Positions 42,587 to 52,156 of a stretch of 64,000 nt of DNA are shown in pieces. Below the pieces are notes generated by a model, which ran no database searches, was not told the DNA's origin, and saw only the letters and a program-made list of their open reading frames with translations. Made by a program: the position numbers and the translations under genes. This DNA comes from Microbacterium testaceum (GTDB taxonomy: Bacteria; Actinomycetota; Actinomycetes; Actinomycetales; Microbacteriaceae): the NCBI RefSeq assembly GCF_003075375.1, contig NZ_QDFT01000002.1, positions 1 to 64,000 of the forward strand, read 5' to 3'. Positions within the stretch are counted from its first letter, which is position 1. Every line of letters begins with the position of its first letter.

Positions 42587-43279
42587 ATGGCTACCAAGTC
42601 CAAGGCATTCCGCGCCGCTGCTGAGAAGATCGCGGCCGACACGTTCTACACTCCCGCCGAGGCCGTCGCCCTGGCGAAGGAGACCGGCTCGAAGAAGTTC
42701 GACTCGACCGTCGAGGTCGCGCTGAAGCTCTCGGTCGACCCCCGCAAGGCCGACCAGATGGTCCGCGGCACGGTCATCCTGCCCCACGGCACGGGTAAGA
42801 CCGCGCGCGTCATCGTCTTCGCCAACGGCCCCGCGGCCGAGGCGGCCCTGGCCGCCGGTGCCGACGAGGTCGGCGGCGCCGAGCTCATCGAGAAGGTCGC
42901 CGGCGGGTACACCTCGTTCGACGCCGCCGTCGCCACGCCCGAGCTCATGGGCCAGGTCGGTCGCCTCGGTAAGGTCCTCGGACCCCGCGGCCTCATGCCG
43001 AACCCCAAGACGGGCACCGTGACCCCCAACCCGGCCAAGGCCGTCGAGGAGATCAAGGGCGGAAAGATCGAGTTCCGCGTCGACAAGCACGCCAACGTGC
43101 ACTTCGTCGTCGGCAAGGCGTCGTTCTCGGCCGAGCAGCTCGACGAGAACCTCAAGGCCGCGCTCGAAGAGATCGTCCGCCTCAAGCCGTCCAGCTCGAA
43201 GGGCCGCTACATCCAGAAGGGCGCCGTGTCGACCACCTTCGGTCCCGGCATCCCGCTGGACGTCAACGCCATCGTCTGA
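42587..43279 (+). CDS. rplA: 50S ribosomal protein L1
   Basis: A 230-residue L1. [34 protein letters not shown] and the signature [22 protein letters not shown] are clear. L1 forms the mobile stalk by the E site and can repress its own operon. Start ATG at 42587 is 11 bp after rplK, with GGGAG upstream. Followed by a strong terminator. Confidence 0.98.
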   Translation: MATKSKAFRAAAEKIAADTFYTPAEAVALAKETGSKKFDSTVEVALKLSVDPRKADQMVRGTVILPHGTGKTARVIVFANGPAAEAALAAGADEVGGAELIEKVAGGYTSFDAAVATPELMGQVGRLGKVLGPRGLMPNPKTGTVTPNPAKAVEEIKGGKIEFRVDKHANVHFVVGKASFSAEQLDENLKAALEEIVRLKPSSSKGRYIQKGAVSTTFGPGIPLDVNAIV

Positions 43280-43290
43280 CGTTCGTCACC

Positions 43291-43326
43291 GAAAGCCCCG
43301 CCGCGCCCCGTGCCGGCGGGGCTTTC
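43291..43326 (+). terminator. intrinsic terminator after rplA
   Basis: GAAAGCCCCGCCG / CGGCGGGGCTTTC with a 10-base loop, 11 bp past the rplA stop. Confidence 0.85.
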
Positions 43327-43473
43327 GCGTTCCCGGGCGCGGTGTCGACGGCCCACCCCCGTGCACGGACGTGCAACACAGCGTCATGAGGGAAGACCAT
43401 CGCGCCCGATCGTGTTGTGCTGGAGGGTCGCGCTTCGCGATCCGACCCCCGATCTCACATGTCTGGAACAGCT

Positions 43474-44280
43474 ATGCCCCGTCGTCGTCTGACCGTCCTC
43501 GCCGCCACCCTGGGCCTGAGCGCCCTCGCGCTGACCGCCTGCAGCGGCGGTGCGACCTCTTCGGCCGACCCCGCAGCTGGTGCCGACTACGGTCTGGTGT
43601 CGGGCGGCACCCTCACCGTCGCCACCGAGGGCACCTACCGCCCGTTCTCTTACCACGAGGGCGCGGGCGACCTCACCGGCTTCGACGTCGAGATCGCGAA
43701 GGCCGTCGCCGACAAGCTCGGCCTCGAGGTCAAGTTCCAGGAGACGCAGTGGGACGCGATCTTCGCGGGCCTGGATGCCGGTCGCTTCGACGTCATCGCG
43801 AACCAGGTGTCGATCAACCCCGAGCGGCAAGAGAAGTACACCTTCAGCGCGCCCTACACCGTCTCGCGCGGTGTCATCGTGACCCCCGAGGACGACAGCT
43901 CGATCTCGAGCTTCGCCGACCTGTCGGGCAAGACCACGGCCCAGTCGCTCACCAGCAACTGGTACGAGCTCGCCACCTCCAGCGGCGCGCAGGTCGAGGC
44001 CGTCGAGGGATGGGCGCAGGCCGTCGCGCTGCTCAAGCAGGGTCGCGTGGATGCCACCGTCAACGACCAGCTCACCTACCTCGACTACGAGAAGACGAAC
44101 AGCCCGACGGGCTTGAAGATCGCCGCCGAGACCGAGGACACGTCCGAGAGCGCCTTCGCGTTCAAGAAGGGCCAGGACAAGCTGGCCGAGGCCGTCGACG
44201 GCGCCCTCGAGGAGCTGCGCGCGGACGGGACGCTGACCCAGATCAGCGAGAAGTACTTCGGCGCCGACGTCACCCAGTAA
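43474..44280 (+). CDS. cystine-type polar amino acid ABC transporter, substrate-binding lipoprotein
   Basis: A 268-residue precursor. The lipobox LALTAC (Cys 23) follows a short basic start and hydrophobic core, so the protein is a membrane-anchored lipoprotein. GTYRPFSYHEGAGDLTGFDVEIAKAVADKLGLEV, FQETQWDAIFAGLDAGRFDVIANQVSINPERQEKYTFS and YTVSRGVIV closely follow FliY/TcyA cystine-binding proteins. ATG at 43474 is favoured over 43459 because it begins just before the MPRRR signal sequence with GGAA upstream. First gene of a three-gene importer; a hairpin separates it from the permease. Confidence 0.9.
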   Translation: MPRRRLTVLAATLGLSALALTACSGGATSSADPAAGADYGLVSGGTLTVATEGTYRPFSYHEGAGDLTGFDVEIAKAVADKLGLEVKFQETQWDAIFAGLDAGRFDVIANQVSINPERQEKYTFSAPYTVSRGVIVTPEDDSSISSFADLSGKTTAQSLTSNWYELATSSGAQVEAVEGWAQAVALLKQGRVDATVNDQLTYLDYEKTNSPTGLKIAAETEDTSESAFAFKKGQDKLAEAVDGALEELRADGTLTQISEKYFGADVTQ

Positions 44281-44299
44281 GCGTCCCGCTGTAAACCCC

Positions 44300-44347
44300 G
44301 CGGATCATCCGCCTCGCACCCCCTAGCGTGAGAGGCGGATGATCCGC
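44300..44347 (+). promoter_or_regulatory. perfect 16-bp hairpin between binding-protein and permease genes
   Basis: GCGGATCATCCGCCTC (44300-44315) pairs exactly with 44332-44347 around a 16-base loop. No U-run follows. Such intercistronic hairpins commonly protect the 3' end of the abundant binding-protein mRNA and lower permease expression. Confidence 0.8.
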
Positions 44348-44388
44348 TCCCGCGTGCGCGCGTTCGTCCGTCAGGCAAGAGGAGGCCC

Positions 44389-45054
44389 ATGAACGACCTG
44401 TGGACGCTGCTGCTGGATTCGTTCTGGCCGATGGTCCTGGCCGGCATCACGGGCACGATCCCGCTGTCGCTGGCATCCTTCGCCATCGGCCTGGTGATCG
44501 CCCTGCTGATGGCGCTGCTGCGACTGTCGCCCAACGTCGTGCTGTCGGGGTTCGCCCGTTTCTACATCTCGATCATCCGCGGCACGCCGCTGCTCGTGCA
44601 GCTCTTCGTGATCTTCTACGGTCTGCCCGCGGTGGGTCTGACGATCGATCCGTTCCCCGCCGCGATCATCGCCTTCTCGCTGAACGTGGGCGGGTACGCG
44701 GCGGAGGTCATCCGCGCGGCGATCCTCTCGGTCCCGCGGGGGCAGTGGGAGGCCGCGCACACCGTCGGCCTGTCGCGCGGCAAGACCCTCTCGCGGATCA
44801 TCCTGCCGCAGGCCGCACGGGTGTCGGTGCCGCCGCTGTCGAACACGTTCATCTCGCTCGTCAAGGACAGTTCGCTGGCATCCCTGATCCTCGTGTCGGA
44901 GCTGTTCCGGCAGGCGCAGAACATCGCGGCCTTCTCGTACGAGTTCATGGCCGTCTACCTCGAGGCGGCGTTGATCTACTGGTTGTTCTGCCTCGTGCTG
45001 TCGTTCGCCCAGAACGCCCTGGAGAAGAGGTTGGACCGCCATGTCGCCCACTGA
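44389..45054 (+). CDS. amino acid ABC transporter permease
   Basis: A 221-residue permease of the HisM/TcyB type with about five membrane helices. [26 protein letters not shown] starts the domain; the EAA loop reads [34 protein letters not shown] and couples to the ATPase. GAGGAGG-like bases precede ATG at 44389. It overlaps the ATPase gene by 14 bases. Confidence 0.93.
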   Translation: MNDLWTLLLDSFWPMVLAGITGTIPLSLASFAIGLVIALLMALLRLSPNVVLSGFARFYISIIRGTPLLVQLFVIFYGLPAVGLTIDPFPAAIIAFSLNVGGYAAEVIRAAILSVPRGQWEAAHTVGLSRGKTLSRIILPQAARVSVPPLSNTFISLVKDSSLASLILVSELFRQAQNIAAFSYEFMAVYLEAALIYWLFCLVLSFAQNALEKRLDRHVAH

Positions 45055-45832
45055 CCCCACCGCGCCCCTGCTCGCCGCCCACGGGCTCGAGAAGAGCTTC
45101 GGCACCAATCGCGTGCTCGACGGCGTCGACCTCGAGGTGCGCCGCGGCGACGTGCTCGTCCTGATCGGCCCCTCCGGCTCGGGCAAGACCACCGTGCTGC
45201 GCTGTCTGAACGGGCTCGAGACGCCCGACGCCGGGGTGGTCTCGTTCGACGGCGGTCCGCGCGTGGACTTCGCGCAGAAGGTGTCGAAGGCCGATCGCAC
45301 CGCCCTGCGGGACCGCTCGGCGATGGTGTTCCAGCACCACAACCTGTTCCCGCACCTGACGGTCCTGCAGAACGTCATCGAGGGGCCGGTGCAGGCGCAC
45401 GGCGTGCCGAAGGCGGAGGCCGTGGCCCGGGCCGAGCGACTGCTGGCCCGCGTGGGCCTCGCCGACAAGCGCGACGCCTACCCCTCCGAGCTGTCGGGCG
45501 GGCAGCAGCAGCGCGTCGGTATCGTCCGCGCCCTGGCGCTCGAGCCGCAGCTGCTGCTCTTCGACGAGCCGACGAGTGCGCTCGACCCCGAGCTGGTGGG
45601 CGAGGTGCTGACGGTCCTGCGCGAACTCGCGAACGAGGGCTGGACCATGGTCATCGTCACGCACGAGCTCGGTTTCGCCCGGCAGGTCGCCGACGAGGTG
45701 CTCTTCTTCGACGGCGGGGTGATCGTCGAGCGCGGCGCTCCCGCGCAGCTGTTCACCGCGCCGCAGAAAGAGCGCACGCGCCGGTTCCTCGATCGTCTGC
45801 TGCGTCCCCTCGACGGTCCCGACCCCGCCTGA
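45041..45832 (+). CDS. amino acid ABC transporter ATP-binding protein
   Basis: A 263-residue ATPase: Walker [16 protein letters not shown]-loop [14 protein letters not shown], signature [18 protein letters not shown], Walker [17 protein letters not shown], and switch His in [15 protein letters not shown]. All key residues are intact. It energises uptake by the preceding permease and cystine-type binding protein. Confidence 0.95.
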   Translation: MSPTDPTAPLLAAHGLEKSFGTNRVLDGVDLEVRRGDVLVLIGPSGSGKTTVLRCLNGLETPDAGVVSFDGGPRVDFAQKVSKADRTALRDRSAMVFQHHNLFPHLTVLQNVIEGPVQAHGVPKAEAVARAERLLARVGLADKRDAYPSELSGGQQQRVGIVRALALEPQLLLFDEPTSALDPELVGEVLTVLRELANEGWTMVIVTHELGFARQVADEVLFFDGGVIVERGAPAQLFTAPQKERTRRFLDRLLRPLDGPDPA

Positions 45833-45837
45833 GCGCC

Positions 45838-46881
45838 GTGGACCGCCTGACCGATCTGCTGGGCGTCGACGCCCCCATCGTGCTCGGCCCGTTCGGCGGG
45901 TTGTCGTCGGTGGCGCTCACCGCCGCGGTCAGCGACGGGGGAGGACTCGGCTCCTTCGGCCTCTACGGCTACGCGCCGCCGCGCATCCACGACACGATCG
46001 CCGCGCTCCGGGCCGCGACGGATCGTCCGATCGCGGTGAACCTGTGGATGCCGCGCGGCGACGAGGTCACCCCCGACACCGTCGACGCGACGGCGGCCCT
46101 GGACGCCGCCGAGCCGCTCTTCCGCCGCGCGGGCATCGCCCGGCCCGCCCTCCCCGCCGCGTTCCTGCCGGCCGTCGACGAGCAGCTGGACGCCGTCCTG
46201 GCGGCGAGGCCCGACGTGCTGAGCGTGGTGTTCGGGGTCCCGGATGCCGAGACCCTCGCCCGCGCGCGACAGCACGGCATCCGCGTCATTGGCACCGCCA
46301 CTTCGGTCGCCGAGGCCGTCGCGCTCGACGCGGCCGGGGTCGACGCGATCGTCGCGACGGGCATGGAAGCCGGCGGCCACCGTGTGTCGTTCCTGCGCGA
46401 TGCGGCGGCGTCGCTCGTCGGGACGTTCGCCCTCGTGCCCCAGGTGGTCGACGCCGTCGGCGTCCCCGTGATCGCCGCGGGAGGCATCGCCGACCGCCGC
46501 GGCGTCGCCGCCGCCTTCGCGCTCGGGGCGGCGGGCGTGCAGGTGGGCACCGCGTTCCTGCGGACGAGGCAGTCCGCGGCCACGGCCGCCCATCGCGCCG
46601 CGATCGCGAGTGCGGCGGACACCGACACCGTCCTGACCCGGGCGATGAGCGGCAGGCTGGCGCGCGGCATCCCGAACATGGCCGTCCACGAGCTCGAGGC
46701 GGCGGGCGAGATCGCGCCGTTCCCGGCGCAGAACTGGCTCACCGGGGTGTTCCGACAGGCCGCGGCCGCGTCGGGCGACCGCGAACTGCTGTCGCTGTGG
46801 GCCGGGCAGGCCGCGGGGCTCACGCGTTTCGACGACGCCGCCGACGTGCTCGCCGAACTGCGGGCCGGGGTGCCCGCCTAG
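45838..46881 (+). CDS. NAD(P)H-dependent FMN enzyme of the nitronate monooxygenase family
   Basis: A 347-residue TIM-barrel flavoprotein. VDAPIVLGPFGGLSSVALTAAVSDGGGLGSFGLYGY at the start, ATSVAEAVALDAAGVDAIVATGMEAGGHR, VIAAGGIADRRGVAAAFALGAAGVQVGTAFL (FMN phosphate site) and ALTRAMSGRLARGIPN-like segments define the family (2-nitropropane dioxygenase fold). It detoxifies alkyl nitronates such as propionate-3-nitronate. GTG at 45838 is 5 bp after the ABC ATPase stop. Ends overlapping the convergent acylphosphatase gene by 4 bases. Confidence 0.88.
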   Translation: MDRLTDLLGVDAPIVLGPFGGLSSVALTAAVSDGGGLGSFGLYGYAPPRIHDTIAALRAATDRPIAVNLWMPRGDEVTPDTVDATAALDAAEPLFRRAGIARPALPAAFLPAVDEQLDAVLAARPDVLSVVFGVPDAETLARARQHGIRVIGTATSVAEAVALDAAGVDAIVATGMEAGGHRVSFLRDAAASLVGTFALVPQVVDAVGVPVIAAGGIADRRGVAAAFALGAAGVQVGTAFLRTRQSAATAAHRAAIASAADTDTVLTRAMSGRLARGIPNMAVHELEAAGEIAPFPAQNWLTGVFRQAAAASGDRELLSLWAGQAAGLTRFDDAADVLAELRAGVPA

Positions 46882-47153
46882 GCGGTCGGTCGGATCTCGA
46901 AGCCGGTCGAGAGCTCGGACGCCTCGTCGAGCACGTCGACGTCGTCCACCTGCGCCGCGGGAGGGCCGTCGTGCGCCCAGGCGATGACGTCCTCGACGGC
47001 GTCGGCGTCGCCCGCGAGGCGGGCTTCGACCCGGCCGTCGCGCCGGTTGCGCACCCACCCGGCGACTCCTCGGCTCGACGCCTCCTGCTGCAGCGCGTAG
47101 CGGTAGCCCACGCCCTGGACGCGGCCGCTCACCGTGATCGTCACCGTTCTCAT
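46878..47153 (-). CDS. acyP: acylphosphatase
   Basis: A 91-residue enzyme with the signature VSGRVQGVGYRYALQQEA (catalytic Arg) and GWVRNRRDGRVEARLAGDADAVEDVIAWAHDGPP (catalytic Asn in VRN). Hydrolyses acyl phosphates. Start ATG at 47153 is shortly after the LysE gene stop on the same strand. Confidence 0.93.
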   Translation of the reverse strand: MRTVTITVSGRVQGVGYRYALQQEASSRGVAGWVRNRRDGRVEARLAGDADAVEDVIAWAHDGPPAAQVDDVDVLDEASELSTGFEIRPTA

Positions 47154-47181
47154 CACTCCATCATGCGCGCTGCGGCGGACG

Positions 47182-47826
47182 TCAGTGCGGCAGCACCAGC
47201 GACACGGCGAGGACGAGCATGACGACCGCGATGACGGCATCCACGATCCGCCACGCGCGCGGTGTATCGAGCCAGCGTCCGAGGTAGCGCGCCCCGTAGC
47301 CGAGGGCGGTGAACCACACGACGCTCGCCAGACACGCGCCCAGCGCGAACGCCCACCGCCCCTCACCGTGGGTGGAGGCGACGGATCCGAGTAGGAACAC
47401 CGTGTCGAGGTAGACGTGCGGGTTGAGCCAGGTGAGGGCCAGGCAGGTCGCCACGGTCGCCGCCAGGCCGGTCCGGGTGCGCACCGCGACGGCGCCCGCC
47501 GCGGGGGAGGGGGAGTTCGCGTCGACGTGCAGGGTCCGGCCGCTCGGCCGCAGGGCTCGACGCGCCGCGAGCAGCGCGTAGCCGAGCAGGAAGGCGGCGC
47601 CCGCCCCGCGCACCGCGACGAGCAACCACGGCACGGCCTGGAGCGCCAGACCGACGCCCGAGACGCCGAGCAGGATGAGCACCGCGTCCGAGATCGCGCA
47701 CACGGCCACGACGGCGAGGACGTGCTCACGACGGATGCCCTGGCGCAGCACGAACAGGTTCTGAGCGCCGATGGCGACGATGAGCGAGAAGCCGAGTCCG
47801 AGACCGGCGAGGACGGAGGGGAGCAC
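47182..47826 (-). CDS. LysE/ArgO family amino acid exporter
   Basis: A 214-residue membrane protein with about six helices: GLGLGFSLIVAIGAQNLFVLRQGIRREHVLAVVAVCAISDAVLI is the typical LysE start, and LTWLNPHVYLDTVFLLGSVA the conserved Asn-Pro segment. It exports basic amino acids (Lys, Arg). GTG start at 47826; TATCGT (47834-47839) implies an almost leaderless transcript. Divergent from an ArgP/LysG-type LysR regulator, the usual controller of lysE. Confidence 0.9.
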   Translation of the reverse strand: MLPSVLAGLGLGFSLIVAIGAQNLFVLRQGIRREHVLAVVAVCAISDAVLILLGVSGVGLALQAVPWLLVAVRGAGAAFLLGYALLAARRALRPSGRTLHVDANSPSPAAGAVAVRTRTGLAATVATCLALTWLNPHVYLDTVFLLGSVASTHGEGRWAFALGACLASVVWFTALGYGARYLGRWLDTPRAWRIVDAVIAVVMLVLAVSLVLPH

Positions 47827-47896
47827 GACGACGACGATAGGCGGGCCCGCGTCCGAAGCACAGCTCAGGATTCTGCAGCGGCGTTAGCATCGCTTC

Positions 47897-48781
47897 ATGT
47901 CGATCCCGCTCGATCTCGCGCGCACCCTCGCCACGGTGGTGGAGGAGGGGACCCTGGATGCCGCTGCCCGCCGCCTGCACGTCAGCCCGTCCGCGGTGAG
48001 CCAGCGGATCCGGGCGCTCGAGGACCAGCTCGGGCGGGTGCTGCTCGTCCGCTCGAAGCCCGTCCGGGCCACCGAAGCCGGGGACGCGGTCGTGCGTCTC
48101 GCGCGCCAGCTCGCGCTGCTCGAGCACGACGCCCTCGCCGCGATCGGCGCGGAGGGCGGTGCCGTGGCATCCCTTCCGCTCGCCGTGAACGCCGACTCGC
48201 TCGCGACCTGGTTCCTGCCGCCGCTGGCGCGTGTCGCCGCGCGGCGCGAGGTCGTCTTCGACCTGCACCGCGACGACCAGGACTTCACGGCCGGCCTGCT
48301 GGAGTCGGGCACCGTCATGGCGGCGGTGACCTCGCGCGAGGCGCCGGTGGCGGGATGCCGCGTCAGCCGGCTCGGCATCCTGCGCTACGAGGCGGTCGCC
48401 ACCGCCGCCTTCGCCGCCCGCTGGTTCGCGCGCGGCGCGGACGCCCAGGCGCTCGAGGACGCCCCGCTGGTCGACTTCGACCGCCGCGACGACCTGCAGA
48501 CCCGCTGGCTCATGCGGCGCGGTGTCTCGGCCGCGGCACCGCCGCGGCACCGCGTGCCGGCCTCGCAGGACTTCGCCACCGCGATCGAGCTCGGCCTGGG
48601 GTGGGGGCTGCTTCCCGGCTTCCAATCCGAGCGGGGCCTCGCCGACGGATCCCTCGTGCGACTCGCCGCGGACCCGGTCGACGTGCCCCTGTTCTGGCAG
48701 CGGTGGAACCTCACCTCGCCGCTCCTGGACGAGGTGGCCGACGAGGTCGTCGACGAGGGGCGCCGCCGCCTCGCGGCCTGA
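47897..48781 (+). CDS. LysR family regulator, ArgP/LysG type
   Basis: A 294-residue LysR protein. HTH: LDLARTLATVVEEGTLDAAARRLHVSPSAVSQRIRALEDQLGRVLLVRSKPVRAT. The effector domain has LPLAVNADSLATWFLPPLA, typical of ArgP/IciA, which binds Lys or Arg. Divergent from lysE, it should activate export when basic amino acids accumulate. TAGCAT (47885-47890) lies 6 bases before ATG: leaderless. Confidence 0.9.
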   Translation: MSIPLDLARTLATVVEEGTLDAAARRLHVSPSAVSQRIRALEDQLGRVLLVRSKPVRATEAGDAVVRLARQLALLEHDALAAIGAEGGAVASLPLAVNADSLATWFLPPLARVAARREVVFDLHRDDQDFTAGLLESGTVMAAVTSREAPVAGCRVSRLGILRYEAVATAAFAARWFARGADAQALEDAPLVDFDRRDDLQTRWLMRRGVSAAAPPRHRVPASQDFATAIELGLGWGLLPGFQSERGLADGSLVRLAADPVDVPLFWQRWNLTSPLLDEVADEVVDEGRRRLAA

Positions 48782-49801
48782 TCAGTCGTCGCCGACGTGC
48801 AGGACGATCTTGCCGCGCGTGTGGCCCCGCTCCAGCTCGGCGTGCGCGGCGGCGGCGTCCGCCAGGTCGAACACGCGATCCACGTACACCCGCACCGCGC
48901 CGGAGTCGAGCAGCCGCGCGATCGTCGCGAGGGCGCCGCCGTCGGGGATCGTCTTGTAATCGGTGGAACGGATGCCGCGCGCCGCGGCGGCCTCGCGGAA
49001 CCCGGGCCACGCGCCGGTCGGCACCTCGATGAGCAGCCCGCCGGGCTTGATCACATCGAGCGAGCGGGTCCCGGTGTCGTCCGCCACGTTGCCGACCAGA
49101 TCGACGACGACGTCGACGGGCTCGACGACATCCTCGAAGCGCTCCGACGTGTAGTCGACCACCTGCGCCGCGCCGAGCTCGGACAGCCAGTCCAGCGTGC
49201 GCCCCGAACCGGTCGCGATCACGTGGGCGCCGAAGTACGTGGCGAACTGCACCGCGAAGTGGCCCACGCCGCCCCCGCCGGCATGGACGAGGATGCGTTG
49301 ACCCTGGTGGGCGAGGGCCGTCTCGACGATGACGCCCCACGCCGTCAGCGCGGCGACCGGGACGCCCGCGGCCTCGACGTGCGACAGCGACGAGGGCTTG
49401 CGCGCGAGCGAGAGGGTGGGCACGACGGCGTACTCGGCGTACGCCCCGGGCGTGCGGGGGACCGCGGCCATGCCGTACACCTCGGTGCCGACCGGGAACG
49501 GGTGCGCGTCGAAGGGCGTTCGCACGACCACGCCGCTCACGTCCAGGCCCAGGACGCACGGGCCCTGCTCGATCGCCGCCGACAGTCCACGGCCCGCGCG
49601 CGTCTTGGCGTCGATGGGGTTCACTCCCGCGGCGACCACCCGCACGAGCACTTCGCTCAGCACGGGCGTCGGCACGGGCACTTCCGCGGTGCGCAGCACC
49701 TCGGTCGAGCCGGGATCGTCGAACACGACGGCCCGCATCGAGTCGGGCACCGCCGGAGCGGGAAGAAGGGCTGTCTCGGGACGCGTCGATCGGAATCTCA
49801 T
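48782..49801 (-). CDS. NADPH:quinone reductase-like zinc-free alcohol dehydrogenase (MDR family)
   Basis: A 339-residue medium-chain reductase. The core starts MRAVVFDDPGSTEVLRTAEVPVPTP about residue 22, and contains VRVVAAGVNPIDAKTRAG, VLGLDVSGVVV and the NADPH site GQRILVHAGGGGVGHFAVQFATYFGAHVIATGS, ending LERGHTRGKIVLHV. No zinc-binding Cys set, so quinone oxidoreductase or enone reductase. ATG at 49801 gives a 21-residue leader; ATG at 49738 is the alternative that matches the conserved start. Confidence 0.88.
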   Translation of the reverse strand: MRFRSTRPETALLPAPAVPDSMRAVVFDDPGSTEVLRTAEVPVPTPVLSEVLVRVVAAGVNPIDAKTRAGRGLSAAIEQGPCVLGLDVSGVVVRTPFDAHPFPVGTEVYGMAAVPRTPGAYAEYAVVPTLSLARKPSSLSHVEAAGVPVAALTAWGVIVETALAHQGQRILVHAGGGGVGHFAVQFATYFGAHVIATGSGRTLDWLSELGAAQVVDYTSERFEDVVEPVDVVVDLVGNVADDTGTRSLDVIKPGGLLIEVPTGAWPGFREAAAARGIRSTDYKTIPDGGALATIARLLDSGAVRVYVDRVFDLADAAAAHAELERGHTRGKIVLHVGDD

Positions 49802-49945
49802 CGTGCGCTCTCTCTCGCCGGGGCCGCCACGCGGCGACTCCGCCGCGCGTGCTCCCAGCTAAGCGCGCCATTGTCTCGGCGGTGTTTCAGCTCCGTCACC
49901 GTGGCGCGAAGCCCGGATCCGTGGGCGCCGCAGCCCCGGCGCCGC

Positions 49946-50419
49946 TCAGTCGCGCGCGGGCACTTCTCCGACCGCGAGCGCGTGCAGGAGCGTCGAGAGG
50001 TGGCGGATGTCGTCGATCGACCAGTCGGCGATGGCCTCGAACAGACGGCTCTCGTGCGGGGCCCGGGCCTCGGCGAGACGCGCGTGGCCGAGCTCGGTCA
50101 CGGCGATGAGCCGTGAGCGGCCGTCGTTGGGGTCGGGCGTCCGGGTCACGAGACCGAGGTCCTCGAGTTCGCTGATCCCGCGGCTGAGGAAGCCCTTGTC
50201 GGCGGCCAGGCGCTCGGCCAGCGCCGAGAGCGTCAGCGGACCGAAGCGGCTGACGACCGACAGCGCCTTGAAGGTCGCGGGGAGCATGCCGGGACTGACC
50301 CGTTCCGCCGCCTCCGAGACGAAGCGGCGGAACACGGTCATGAGCTCCGAGAACGACGATTCCAGGGCCTGCACGGCCTCACGGCGGTCATCGTCCACGT
50401 CGCTCATCACGTCAGACAT
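49946..50419 (-). CDS. MarR family transcriptional repressor
   Basis: A 157-residue winged-helix protein: LPATFKALSVVSRFGPLTLSALAERLAADKGFLSRGISELEDLGLVTRTPDPNDGRSRLIAVTELG is the classic MarR DNA-binding and wing segment (DPxDGRSR). Start ATG at 50419 overlaps the end of the MFS gene by 8 bases, so both are cotranscribed. Two palindromes upstream of the MFS gene (52157-52199) are likely its operators. Confidence 0.93.
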   Translation of the reverse strand: MSDVMSDVDDDRREAVQALESSFSELMTVFRRFVSEAAERVSPGMLPATFKALSVVSRFGPLTLSALAERLAADKGFLSRGISELEDLGLVTRTPDPNDGRSRLIAVTELGHARLAEARAPHESRLFEAIADWSIDDIRHLSTLLHALAVGEVPARD

Positions 50420-52106
50420 CTTCTCCCATCCCGGCGCTGCGGTGTGCACGGCGCGGGGATCCGGCATCCGGGGTCCGTACCGTGCCGGTCGCCGAGAGGG
50501 TGGCCATGGCCTCGGGGACCGACACCGTGGCGAGGTCGGCCTCGCTGGCGGCCACGCGCTCGCTCGTGGTCATGCGGGTGAGCGGACGGTTGGGCAGGAA
50601 CAAAATCGCGATGAGACTGACGACGGCGACGGGCACCGCGATGAGGAACGAGTGCGCGATGGACTGGGCGTAGATGTCCTCGACGATGACCCTCACGCTC
50701 TCGGGCAGCATCGACACCTGCGGGATCGTGCCCGACTGCAGGCTCTCGGCGACAGCGGCGCCACCGGCGCCGAGGCCCATGATGGCCGTGCGCAGGTCGT
50801 CGGCGCGATCGGTGAACAGGCTCGTGGCCATGCTCGCCAGCGCCGCACCCATGACCGAGACGCCGATGGTGCCGCCGAGGCTCCGGAAGAACGTCACGCC
50901 CGAACTCGCCGCACCCATCTGGGCGGGGTTCGCGGTGTTCTGCACCACGAGGACGAGGTTCTGCATCGTCATGCCGACGCCGGCGCCCAGCAGAGCCATG
51001 TAGAGCGAGACGAGGGCGAAGTTGGTGTCGTAGTGGATGGTCGACAGCAGGAAGGACCCCGCGATCAGCAGCACCCCGCCGACGATGAGGAACGGCTTCC
51101 ACCGACCGAAGCGCGAGATGAGCGCGCCCACGACGATCGACGACACCAGCAGTCCGCCGATCATCGGGATCGTCATGACGCCGGCCTCGGTGGGCGTGGC
51201 ACCGCGGGCCATCTGCATGTACTGGCTGAGGAAGACCGAGGTGCCGAACATCGCCAGGCCCGTCGCGATCGACGCGATGGTGGCGAGGGTGAAGGTGGCG
51301 TCGCGGAAGAGGGTGAGCGGCACGAGCGGCTCGGACGAGCGCAGCTCGACCACGACGAACAGGACCGCGGCGACGACGGCGCCGCCGACCATCAGCAGGG
51401 TCTCGACGCTCGCCCAGTCGAAGGTCTTGCCGGCATTGGTGACCCAGATGAGCAGCAGCGAGACGGCCGCCGACAGCAGCACGATGCCGAGGTAGTCGAT
51501 CTTGACCGCGCGCTTGGCTCGCGCGGGCAGGTGCAGGGTGCGCTGCTGGATGAGCAGGGCGGCGACGGCGAAGGGCAGGGCGACGAAGAAGTTCCAGCGC
51601 CAGCCGAACGCGTCGGTGATGACCCCGCCGAGGAGGGGGCCGCCCACGGTGGCGACGGCCATCACGGCGCCGAACAGGCCCATGTAGCGACCGCGCTCGC
51701 GGGGGCTGATGATGTCGGCCATGATCACCTGGCTGAGGGCGGCGAGACCGCCCGCGCCCAGGCCCTGCACGGCGCGGAACGCGATGAGCATCTCGGTGTT
51801 CTGAGAGAAGCCCGCGGCCGCGGTGGCGAGGACGAAGACCGCGATGGCGATCTGGATCAGCACCTTGCGGTCGAACAGGTCGGCGAGCTTGCCCCAGATC
51901 GGGGTCGAGATCGCGGTGGTGAGCAGGGTCGCGGTGATGACCCAGGTGTAGGCGTTCTGGTCGCCCGACAGGTCGTGCACGATGACGGGCAGCGACGTCG
52001 AGACGACGGTCGAGGCGAGCATCGACACGAAGGTGCCGAGCAGCAGCCCGATGAGGGCCGGGAGCACGCGCCGCGGGGCGGCGGTCTCGGGGGAAGCGGT
52101 GGTCAT
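50412..52106 (-). CDS. MFS multidrug efflux transporter, DHA2 (EmrB/QacA) family
   Basis: A 564-residue, roughly 14-helix transporter. Motif A is WGKLADLFDRKVLIQ, antiporter motif C-like GAVMAVATVGGPLLGGVITDAFGWRWNFFVALP, and the start LPALIGLLLGTFVSMLASTVVSTSLPVIVHDLSG with ATLLTTAISTPI is typical DHA2. ATG at 52106 is preferred to an in-frame GTG at 52118. The C-terminal cytosolic tail runs about 60 residues. First gene of an operon with its MarR repressor; exports drugs or toxic organics. Confidence 0.93.
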   Translation of the reverse strand: MTTASPETAAPRRVLPALIGLLLGTFVSMLASTVVSTSLPVIVHDLSGDQNAYTWVITATLLTTAISTPIWGKLADLFDRKVLIQIAIAVFVLATAAAGFSQNTEMLIAFRAVQGLGAGGLAALSQVIMADIISPRERGRYMGLFGAVMAVATVGGPLLGGVITDAFGWRWNFFVALPFAVAALLIQQRTLHLPARAKRAVKIDYLGIVLLSAAVSLLLIWVTNAGKTFDWASVETLLMVGGAVVAAVLFVVVELRSSEPLVPLTLFRDATFTLATIASIATGLAMFGTSVFLSQYMQMARGATPTEAGVMTIPMIGGLLVSSIVVGALISRFGRWKPFLIVGGVLLIAGSFLLSTIHYDTNFALVSLYMALLGAGVGMTMQNLVLVVQNTANPAQMGAASSGVTFFRSLGGTIGVSVMGAALASMATSLFTDRADDLRTAIMGLGAGGAAVAESLQSGTIPQVSMLPESVRVIVEDIYAQSIAHSFLIAVPVAVVSLIAILFLPNRPLTRMTTSERVAASEADLATVSVPEAMATLSATGTVRTPDAGSPRRAHRSAGMGEDV

Positions 52107-52156
52107 GCGGAACTCCACGGAGAAGAAGGATGCCGCGACGACGATGGCGCGATTAG

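Noticed and set aside
43386-43473. Possible second Cys-rich leader ORF before the cystine-type ABC operon (contains RSCCAGG or MLCWRV)
   Set aside because: No -10 hexamer at the right distance from ATG 43386 or GTG 43412 and only isolated Cys codons; not strong enough.
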